From positions 1 to 13,144 of the forward strand of contig NZ_JANFYN010000054.1 in the NCBI RefSeq assembly GCF_024460475.1: 13,144 nt of DNA, written 5' to 3'. The position numbers and the translations under genes were made by a program. The notes under the pieces were generated by a model. That model made no database searches. It was not told where the DNA came from and saw only the letters and a list, made by a program, of their open reading frames with translations. Each line of letters opens with the position of its first letter. Positions within the stretch are counted from its first letter, which is position 1. Source of the stretch: Holdemanella sp. MSK.7.32. Its GTDB lineage: Bacteria > Bacillota_I > Bacilli_A > Erysipelotrichales > Erysipelotrichaceae. This document shows positions 6,302 to 12,542 of this stretch, piece by piece.

Positions 6302-7852
6302 ATGTCAAAAGTAATGTCAGCCCAAGAAGCCATCAGTATGATCAAAGATGGTGACAAAATTGGTGTTGGTGGATTTATTGGAATGGGTCACCCTCAAGAA
6401 CTTAGTGTTGCCATTGAAAAGAGTTTCTTAGAAACTGGACACCCAAGAGATTTGACAGTAATGTTCTCTGCCGGTGTAGGGGATGGAACACCTGATCTTG
6501 GATTGAACCATATGGGTCATGAAGGATTGCTAAAAAGAATTATTGGTGGTCACTGGGGATTGATTCCTACTTTCCAAAAATTAGTTTTTGAGAATAAAGT
6601 AGAAGGATACAATTTACCACTAGGAACCATCAGTTTGATGTTCCGTGAAATTGCTGGACACCGTCCTGGTGTTATCACTAAAATTGGTTTGAAAACATTT
6701 ATTGACCCACGTCTAGAAGGTGCGAAAATGAATGAACGCACTAAAGAAGATTTAGTTGAATTGATCAATATGGATGGAGAAGAATGGTTACGTTATAAAT
6801 CATTCCCATTGGATATTGCATTGATTCGTGGTACATATGCTGATGAAGATGGAAACTGCTCAATGTGTAAAGAAGCAGCTACTCTAGATTCAATCAGTAT
6901 TGCCCAAGCTGTTAAAAACAGTGGCGGTAAAGTTATTCTACAGGTAGAAAAAGTTGTAGAACGCGGTTCATTAAAACCAATGGACGTTAAGATTCCAGGT
7001 ATTTATGTGGATGCAATTGTAGTTGCAGATCCAGAAAATCACTGGCAAACTTACTCAGATCCATACAACCCATCATTCTGTGGTGAAATTCGTGTACCCG
7101 TTGATTCCATTGAACCAATGCCATTAAATGCACGTAAAGTTGTTTGTCGTCGTGCTGCTATGGAATTGGATCCATCAGCTGTTATCAACTTGGGAATTGG
7201 TATGCCAGAAGGTATCGCAAATGTTGCCAACGAAGAAGGTTTACCAGGACTTAAGATGACTGTAGAAGCTGGAGGAATCGGTGGTGTTCCTATGAATGGA
7301 ACTGCCTTTGGTGCATGTACAAACCCAGACGCAATCATTGACCAAACATATCAGTTTGACTTTTATGATGGTGGTGGATTAGACCAAGCCTTCTTAGGAC
7401 TTGCTGAATGTGATCCAAAAGGGGATATCAACGTTTCTCGTTTTGGACCAAAAATTGCAGGATGTGGTGGATTTATTAATATTACCCAAACATCACCAGT
7501 TGTCGTTTATTGTGGAACATTCACAGCTAAAGGTTTAAAAGAAACAATTGGTAATGGTAAATTGACAATTGATCAAGAAGGACATATCAAAAAATTCAAA
7601 AACCATATTGAACAGGTTACTTTCTCAGCTGATTATGCGAATGAAACAGGTCAAAAAGTCTTATATATCACTGAGCGTGCCGTATTTAAGTTAATTGATG
7701 GTAAATTAACATTAATTGAAATCGCTCCAGGTGTAGATTTACAAAAAGATGTATTAGATCAAATGGAATTTAAGCCATACATCGCCGATGATTTGAAGTT
7801 GATGGATGCACGTCTATTTACGGATGAAATCATGGGTTTAAAAGAAGAATAA
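6302..7852 (+). CDS. Single-chain acyl-CoA:acetate CoA-transferase (Pct/YdiF type)
   Basis: This 516-residue class I CoA-transferase fuses both halves (alpha-like about 1-260, beta-like about 280-516), as in propionate CoA-transferase Pct and E. coli YdiF. The glutamate that forms the covalent CoA thioester is Glu322 in TVEAGGIGG, close to Glu324 of the Clostridium propionicum enzyme. GIGMPEGIA and the glycine-rich GGFINITQT segments also fit. As the last gene of the butyrate operon it most likely moves CoA from butyryl-CoA to acetate (or another acid), releasing butyrate. This substrate is inferred from context; propionate, lactate or acetoacetate are alternatives. It is not a two-subunit AtoDA enzyme, nor the shorter But/4-hydroxybutyrate type. 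An AAAGGA SD lies 22 nt or less from crt. Confidence 0.85.
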   Translation: MSKVMSAQEAISMIKDGDKIGVGGFIGMGHPQELSVAIEKSFLETGHPRDLTVMFSAGVGDGTPDLGLNHMGHEGLLKRIIGGHWGLIPTFQKLVFENKVEGYNLPLGTISLMFREIAGHRPGVITKIGLKTFIDPRLEGAKMNERTKEDLVELINMDGEEWLRYKSFPLDIALIRGTYADEDGNCSMCKEAATLDSISIAQAVKNSGGKVILQVEKVVERGSLKPMDVKIPGIYVDAIVVADPENHWQTYSDPYNPSFCGEIRVPVDSIEPMPLNARKVVCRRAAMELDPSAVINLGIGMPEGIANVANEEGLPGLKMTVEAGGIGGVPMNGTAFGACTNPDAIIDQTYQFDFYDGGGLDQAFLGLAECDPKGDINVSRFGPKIAGCGGFINITQTSPVVVYCGTFTAKGLKETIGNGKLTIDQEGHIKKFKNHIEQVTFSADYANETGQKVLYITERAVFKLIDGKLTLIEIAPGVDLQKDVLDQMEFKPYIADDLKLMDARLFTDEIMGLKEE

Positions 7853-7860
7853 ATTGAATA

Positions 7861-7884
7861 AACAGGTCAAATGACCTGTTTTTT
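7861..7884 (+). terminator. Terminator of the butyrate operon
   Basis: AACAGGTCA (7861-7869) pairs with TGACCTGTT (7872-7880), with T's continuing to 7884 (six in a row). It lies 8 nt past the CoA-transferase stop codon, a strong intrinsic terminator. The T run merges into the -10 region of the next promoter. Confidence 0.9.
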
Positions 7885-7885
7885 G

Positions 7886-7894
7886 TGTTACAAT
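7886..7894 (+). promoter_or_regulatory. Extended -10 promoter of the aldolase gene
   Basis: TGTTACAAT is an extended -10 element (TG-N-TACAAT). No good -35 lies 16-18 nt upstream, where the terminator stem is. The predicted start near 7901 would give a leader of about 14 nt, just enough to hold the GGGAG ribosome site. Confidence 0.55.
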
Positions 7895-7914
7895 GGTTTT
7901 GGGAGTTGATTAAA

Positions 7915-8949
7915 ATGTTATTTTTTAGAAATGATTATGGCCAAGGATGTATTCCAGAAATCATGGAATATATGAATACTACCAATGGTCATTCTTTTAC
8001 TGGATATGGTATGGATGTGATTTGTCAAAATGCCAAAGAAACCATAAAAAAACATATCCCAGACTACGATGTAGATATCCACTTTTTAGTTGGAGGAACG
8101 ATTACTAACCAAACCATCATCAAAGCTTGCTTAAAACCATTTGAAGCCGTGATTGCCTGTGATACAGGACATATCGCAACTCATGAAACAGGTGCGATTG
8201 AAGCTGTAGGACATAAAGTAATTCCGGTAAACAATTATGCAGGAAAGATCAATCCTAGCGATATTCGTAAAGTATTTGATGCACATATGCTTTCATATGA
8301 ACACATGGTTTATCCAAAAATGGTTTATATTTCCAATGCCACAGAATATGGAACGGTGTATACATTAGACGAATTAAAAAACATTCGTACGGTTTGCGAT
8401 GAATTAGGTCTATATTTAATGATGGATGGGGCAAGACTAGGCGTTGCCTTATCCACTGTAGATTATACTTTAAATGACCTGGCCAATATTTGTGATGTAT
8501 TCTATATTGGCGGTACAAAAAATGGAGCTTTAATGGGAGAAGCTGTTGTAATCTCCAATCCTGAATTAAAGCCATATTTCCGCTTTGTGATGAAACAAAA
8601 TGGGGCAATGCTTGCCAAAGGATGGCTTTTAGGCATTCAATTCTTAGGCTTATTTGAGCATGATGCTTTCTTTGGATATGCCAAACAATCGGTTGTTTTA
8701 GCACAGAAAATTCAATCTAAACTACAAGAACTTGGCTATGCCTTATTCATGAAGAGTGATACAAACCAGATTTTTGTGAATGTTTCCAAGGAACAATATC
8801 AGTTCTTAAGTGAAAAAATTGATTTTGAAATTTGGGAAAAATGCGATGATCACTATGTCATTCGATTCGTGACAAGTTGGCATACAAGTGAAGATGAAGT
8901 CAATGCATTGATCACATATTTAGAACAAGCAATCGAAAAAAAAGAATAG
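7915..8949 (+). CDS. Low-specificity threonine aldolase-like PLP enzyme
   Basis: This fold-type I PLP enzyme of the beta-eliminating lyase/threonine aldolase family has 344 residues from the chosen start. Such enzymes cleave L-threonine or allo-threonine to glycine and acetaldehyde. Visible marks are the N-terminal FRNDYGQGCIPEI, the HIATHETGAIE segment, Asp171 and Arg174 in MDGARL (cofactor ring and carboxylate contacts) and the Schiff-base Lys202 in GGTKNGAL. The ATG at 7915 has a GGGAG SD at 7901-7905; an in-frame GTG at 7885 would start inside the -10 element and is rejected. The gene stands alone after the butyrate terminator and converges on the phosphatase gene with only 2 nt between stop codons. 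Substrate specificity cannot be read from sequence; a related amino-acid lyase is possible. Confidence 0.85.
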   Translation: MLFFRNDYGQGCIPEIMEYMNTTNGHSFTGYGMDVICQNAKETIKKHIPDYDVDIHFLVGGTITNQTIIKACLKPFEAVIACDTGHIATHETGAIEAVGHKVIPVNNYAGKINPSDIRKVFDAHMLSYEHMVYPKMVYISNATEYGTVYTLDELKNIRTVCDELGLYLMMDGARLGVALSTVDYTLNDLANICDVFYIGGTKNGALMGEAVVISNPELKPYFRFVMKQNGAMLAKGWLLGIQFLGLFEHDAFFGYAKQSVVLAQKIQSKLQELGYALFMKSDTNQIFVNVSKEQYQFLSEKIDFEIWEKCDDHYVIRFVTSWHTSEDEVNALITYLEQAIEKKE

Positions 8950-8958
8950 TATCATTCT
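8936..8958 (-). terminator. Weak terminator of the minus-strand operon
   Basis: On the minus strand AGAATG (8958-8953) pairs with TATTCT (8948-8943), with one G-U, around the tetraloop ATAC, followed by a T run to 8936. The 6-bp AT-rich stem is weak. It covers the stop codons of both converging genes. Confidence 0.45.
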
Positions 8959-10025
8959 AGGTTCGAACGATAGGTCCAGCCTAGTATACCATTCTTTTTG
9001 ATTTGCACTTTATCTTGATAGGCGAATACCTCTTTGACGGTATCGCCTTTTTTTAATGGAATCTCATAATTTGTATAATCATACGCCTTCATGTCTTTTG
9101 TCACAAATTCATTTTCAACCCAGAATGTACGATTGTTGTAGGGGCAATATACTTTTGATTGTATCGAATGTTGTTCAAGAATTTGAATATTACCATGATT
9201 AAAAGTAATAAAGAAGGGAATTTGTGTATGATATTTGACATCATGAACGACTTTTCTTTCTTGAAGAAAATCACATCGATCCATTTTTACAGTATTATCT
9301 TCAAATATAAGGGCATTTAATTGACCGCCAAATTTCACTATATTGCCACCATCTATACTATAAATATTATGTTTTGCATCATAAATAGGATCAAAAGAGG
9401 CAATATGCGTACAATATTCTGTCACAGGCATATGGCCTACTACGACATTCTTTTTGAAAATCTCATTTGTTTCTAAAAAGAAGGGATGTGTCATAACTTG
9501 TTTAAAATCGGTTCCATAATTTTCGTTTGATTCAATACCCGCATGCACATAAATATGGTCTTCATCTTCTAAAACATGAGGTAAATCATTTAAGAAACAT
9601 AATTCTTTTAAATAATGCTTTCTTAGAATCTGACAAACATTTGCCATATTACTATTATGTGTAATCTCAAAATTTAGATTTCTTGCCATTTCATGAATCA
9701 AACTTTCTTTACGAAAACCAAGCACATGTCTTAAAAAATCTAAGCGATACGAATAAAGAACATTCTTCGCAATAAAATCACAATTTCCCATGATACAATG
9801 TACATCTTCATTTTGTACTTGGTGCATAATATAATGTAGGGTATCTAGATTTCTTTTTCCTTTTTCAATTAAATCTCCTAAAAGAATCAAACAATCTTCA
9901 TTGGGCTTATAAGAAATTTGATCTAATAATTTTAAATATAGATCTAAATTTCCATGGATATCACTAATGACAATCTTACGTTTAGCTTTTGTTTCAAGCT
10001 TTTGAATCACTACACTTCGATTCAT
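8952..10025 (-). CDS. PPP-type metallophosphatase with SH3-like tail
   Basis: This 357-residue calcineurin-like phosphoesterase is close to bacterial PPP phosphatases (PrpE/ApaH-like). The metal motifs are DIHGN (Asp22, His24), GDLIEKG (50-56), GNCD (80-83) and a later VVGHMP. In most PPP enzymes the third motif is GNH(E/D); here the His is Cys82. The substrate may be a phosphoprotein or a dinucleotide such as Ap4A, and sequence cannot decide. Residues about 323-357 (KKGDTVKEV ... GWTYRSNLE) resemble an SH3-like domain; the stretch before it is unassigned. No signal peptide is seen, so it is probably cytoplasmic. The ATG overlaps the esterase stop (ATGA) and has no recognisable SD, so translation is probably coupled. 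It is the last gene of the four-gene operon. Confidence 0.8.
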   Translation of the reverse strand: MNRSVVIQKLETKAKRKIVISDIHGNLDLYLKLLDQISYKPNEDCLILLGDLIEKGKRNLDTLHYIMHQVQNEDVHCIMGNCDFIAKNVLYSYRLDFLRHVLGFRKESLIHEMARNLNFEITHNSNMANVCQILRKHYLKELCFLNDLPHVLEDEDHIYVHAGIESNENYGTDFKQVMTHPFFLETNEIFKKNVVVGHMPVTEYCTHIASFDPIYDAKHNIYSIDGGNIVKFGGQLNALIFEDNTVKMDRCDFLQERKVVHDVKYHTQIPFFITFNHGNIQILEQHSIQSKVYCPYNNRTFWVENEFVTKDMKAYDYTNYEIPLKKGDTVKEVFAYQDKVQIKKNGILGWTYRSNLE

Positions 10026-10777
10026 TGTACCAAGAAAGGAAGGAATGTATCACATTCTTTTTCCCAGTCTTCCTCACAATGTCTTCCTTCAGGAATTACA
10101 TTGTACAAGACGTTGACTCCTTTTTTAGATAGGGCATTGCCAATTTCTGTACAAGCCTTTGTTTGCCAAACAAATTCATGCATCAAGCTTGTTTCATTTG
10201 AACCCCAAGATAGATAGATAGAAGTGTTCTTTTGAATATGACTTTGATGGATATCTTTCAGAATCGCATCCATACTTTCTAATACATAAGGAGAAATCAC
10301 AATGGCCTTTGAGTATACATTGGAATAGGCATAGGCTGCATATAAAGCCATTAAACCACCACAGCTACTTCCACCAATAAATGTATTCTTTCTTGTTTTT
10401 TTGGTTCTATAGTGATCATCTACATATGGTTTTAATTCATGTACGAAAAAATCCATCGTTTCTTCTCCTTGACCTTCAAAAGAGCCATATTCCGGATCAT
10501 AGAAAGAGTAAGGAGCGTATTCCTCTAAGCGATTATTTCCAACATGGCTACATTCTTGTCCAACAACAATCATATCGATACCTAGCTTTTCTATATGTTG
10601 TTGAATATGAATAGCCTTGCCATAAGTGGCATGTGCATCTAAAAAGATATTGTGTCCATCAAAGGCATATAAAACAGGATATTGTTTATTACTTGTTTCA
10701 TAATCATCGGGTAGATAAATAAAGATTTTTCTTGTTTCATTAAGCTTTGTCATGAAAAGTTCTTTTTCAACGATCAT
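10022..10777 (-). CDS. Alpha/beta-hydrolase, putative esterase (esterase D/Fes type)
   Basis: This 251-residue protein belongs to the putative esterase family (PF00756-like), which includes esterase D, enterochelin esterase Fes and mycolyltransferases. Visible marks are RKIFIYLPDDY and YPVLYAFDGHN near the N-terminus, the nucleophile elbow GSSCG with Ser138, a WGSNE segment likely to carry the acid, and His233 in EGRHCEEDW. There is no signal peptide, so it should act in the cytoplasm on an internal ester or a CoA or other thioester. The ATG overlaps the TGA of the upstream ATP-grasp gene (ATGA) and has an AAGGA SD 6 nt upstream. Its substrate is unknown; pairing with an ATP-grasp ligase suggests it may cut or edit that enzyme's product (inference). 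Confidence 0.82.
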   Translation of the reverse strand: MIVEKELFMTKLNETRKIFIYLPDDYETSNKQYPVLYAFDGHNIFLDAHATYGKAIHIQQHIEKLGIDMIVVGQECSHVGNNRLEEYAPYSFYDPEYGSFEGQGEETMDFFVHELKPYVDDHYRTKKTRKNTFIGGSSCGGLMALYAAYAYSNVYSKAIVISPYVLESMDAILKDIHQSHIQKNTSIYLSWGSNETSLMHEFVWQTKACTEIGNALSKKGVNVLYNVIPEGRHCEEDWEKECDTFLPFLVQ

Positions 10778-11970
10778 AATCGGTCCTTCCTTCTTAATGC
10801 AGTCTTAAAGAATTCATCTCGCCTTGCAGGACTTGTAAATTTGGCAACAATTGCGACATCGCCCATCGCAGCCGCAAAAGCTTCAGGAAGATATAAGACT
10901 TCAATCATATCTTCTTTAAACATCTCTACCACTTCTTTTACTGTAAAACGATATTTGATGGAGTTTCTTCTTCCTACAAAACCAGCCGAATATCTTCTAA
11001 GCTTTGAATAAGAAGCACTTTGTTTCAAGATGACTTCGGCCCATAAACGATAAACATCCAATTCTCCGGCATAATTCATTAAATCCGGACAGAATCCTCC
11101 TGGTGGTCTGAAATTCACTTCTAAACCAAAGATACGTCCCTTTTCGCCTAAACCTTGCACATCATGATTCAATCGAAAGAATTCGCAATGGAAGAAGCGA
11201 TTCTTAATTTTAAACGCATGGATTGTTCTTTGTACAATGTCACGACATTCATCACTGATCTCAAAAGTTGTATAACAACCAATACTTTGTTGGTAAAGAA
11301 CAGAATCCATACAATTACCAACATATTCTAAACTGTTTAAATAGCGAATATCCCCATTTTCATCACAAATACCATCTAAGGTAAAGACATCTCCATCGAT
11401 ATATTGTTCTAGAATCATCACATGATCCTTTGTCTGCATATATACCGATTCTAATTGTTCAGCATTCATGATCTTGTAAGTCATGCTTGCACCTACTCCG
11501 TGATCGGGTTTCATGACTAATGGATAGCCTACTTGTTTGGCAAAATCTAAGCCATCTTTAAGTGTATGTAGTACTCTATAATCTGCCACAGGAACATTAG
11601 CTTCTTTATAATATTTTTTCATTTGTGACTTGCATTGAAGTTCTTCAATTCTTTTTAGAGAAAAACCTGTTTTCACATTGAAATCATCACGAAGACGTGC
11701 ATCTAAATCCAACCAAGCCTCATTGTTGGATTCAATCCAGTCAATCTTTCCATACTTAAATGTAAAATAACCACAAGCTTTGACCATTTCATCATAATCA
11801 TGGAAACTTTTTACGACATAGATCTCGTCACAATATTCTTTTAATTCTTGTTTCAATTGATTGTAGGGTGTATCGACAATGGCTAAAACTTTAGCCCCAT
11901 TTTCTTTTAAGCCCCTACAAAACATCCAGTAGCTCTCTGGATAGTTTGGTGAAATCACCACAAAATTCAT
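10774..11970 (-). CDS. ATP-grasp ligase of unknown substrate
   Basis: This 398-residue protein has the CarB/PurK-like ATP-grasp layout: N-terminal Rossmann-like domain (1-100), ATP-grasp fold (about 110-310) and a C-terminal domain. Nucleotide and metal features include Lys154 in LVMKPDHGVGAS, the EQYIDGDVFTLDG segment from 188, Glu263, and EVNFRPPGG at 284-292. Enzymes of this kind activate a carboxylate as acyl phosphate and join it to an amine or thiol, for example as L-amino-acid ligases. The actual substrates cannot be told. The SD AAAGGA lies in the last codons of the Nudix gene, 4 nt of spacer separate the two genes, and the downstream esterase overlaps by 4 nt. It is often named 'carbamoyl-phosphate synthase large subunit-like', but no such activity is implied. 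Confidence 0.82.
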   Translation of the reverse strand: MNFVVISPNYPESYWMFCRGLKENGAKVLAIVDTPYNQLKQELKEYCDEIYVVKSFHDYDEMVKACGYFTFKYGKIDWIESNNEAWLDLDARLRDDFNVKTGFSLKRIEELQCKSQMKKYYKEANVPVADYRVLHTLKDGLDFAKQVGYPLVMKPDHGVGASMTYKIMNAEQLESVYMQTKDHVMILEQYIDGDVFTLDGICDENGDIRYLNSLEYVGNCMDSVLYQQSIGCYTTFEISDECRDIVQRTIHAFKIKNRFFHCEFFRLNHDVQGLGEKGRIFGLEVNFRPPGGFCPDLMNYAGELDVYRLWAEVILKQSASYSKLRRYSAGFVGRRNSIKYRFTVKEVVEMFKEDMIEVLYLPEAFAAAMGDVAIVAKFTSPARRDEFFKTALRRKDRL

Positions 11971-11974
11971 AATC

Positions 11975-12487
11975 TTAATTCCTTTCTGCCATCATTTGAC
12001 TGATCGCAATTACAGTCTTACCATCATCAATCTTTCCGTTTCTTGTATACTCAAAGGCAGTTTCTAAATCCAGCCACAAAGTATCAATTTCTTCATCTTC
12101 ATCTAAGCTAAGTTTTATATCTGCTTTTCTTGGGTTGATTGCTTTATAAATCCAGATTCTTTCATCGCAAAAGCCTGGGGTGGATACAAAACTTAATAAA
12201 AGTTCTAGCTTATCACAAGCCATACCCGTTTCTTCATTTAATTCACGAAGACCACATTCCATTGGATCTTCACCATATTCGAGTTTACCCGCCGGAATTT
12301 CTATTGTTTCTTTACCAATAGCCGGACGCTCTTGCCTTACAAGTAAGATCTTACCATCAACGATACAAATCACACCTACACCACCTGGATGACGGATGAT
12401 GTCTCTTTTATAGGTTTTATTCTTGATTTCAACATCTTTTTGGACTAAATCAAAAATAATTCCATTATATATTAATTTTTCTTCCAT
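11975..12487 (-). CDS. Nudix hydrolase, ADP-ribose pyrophosphatase-like
   Basis: This 170-residue protein has a perfect Nudix box: Gly67, Glu73, Arg81-Glu82-Leu83, Glu85-Glu86, Gly88. The preceding RQERPAIGKETIEIPAG stretch is typical of the ADP-ribose pyrophosphatase (NudF) group, which cuts ADP-ribose to AMP and ribose 5-phosphate. Related dinucleotides or sugar nucleotides remain possible substrates. It is cytoplasmic and slightly shorter than NudF. The ATG has a GAGG SD 6 nt upstream, and the gene is the first in the operon, read from an extended -10 promoter at 12518-12510. ADP-ribose pyrophosphatase can be a stand-alone housekeeping function, so its place here need not mean a shared pathway with the next genes. 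Confidence 0.88.
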   Translation of the reverse strand: MEEKLIYNGIIFDLVQKDVEIKNKTYKRDIIRHPGGVGVICIVDGKILLVRQERPAIGKETIEIPAGKLEYGEDPMECGLRELNEETGMACDKLELLLSFVSTPGFCDERIWIYKAINPRKADIKLSLDEDEEIDTLWLDLETAFEYTRNGKIDDGKTVIAISQMMAERN

Positions 12488-12509
12488 AAATTACCTCTTT
12501 TTTCTTTTA

Positions 12510-12518
12510 ATTATAGCA
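12510..12518 (-). promoter_or_regulatory. Extended -10 promoter of the Nudix-ATP-grasp operon
   Basis: On the minus strand TGCTATAAT (12518-12510) is a perfect -10 with the TG extension. The place for a -35 is occupied by the amidase terminator and shows no consensus. The predicted start near 12503 gives a leader of about 16 nt carrying the GAGG SD. Confidence 0.7.
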
Positions 12519-12519
12519 C

Positions 12520-12542
12520 AAAAAAACACTCCGAAGAGTGTT
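12520..12542 (-). terminator. Terminator of the amidase gene
   Basis: On the minus strand AACACTC (12542-12536), loop TTCG, GAGTGTT (12531-12525), then T's to 12520. The 7-bp stem is closed by a stable UUCG tetraloop. The hairpin begins inside the amidase stop codon (12543-12541). Confidence 0.9.

Noticed and set aside
7885..7914. In-frame GTG start extending the aldolase by 10 residues
   Set aside because: It lies inside the -10 element and has no SD, while the ATG at 7915 has a well-placed GGGAG.
8255..8704. Minus-strand open frame of 149 codons opposite the aldolase
   Set aside because: It lies wholly within a conserved PLP-enzyme gene and has no recognisable motifs.
8960..8968. GGTTCGAAC, resembling a tRNA T-loop
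   Set aside because: It encodes the C-terminus of the phosphatase, and no acceptor stem, anticodon arm or D-arm can be built around it.
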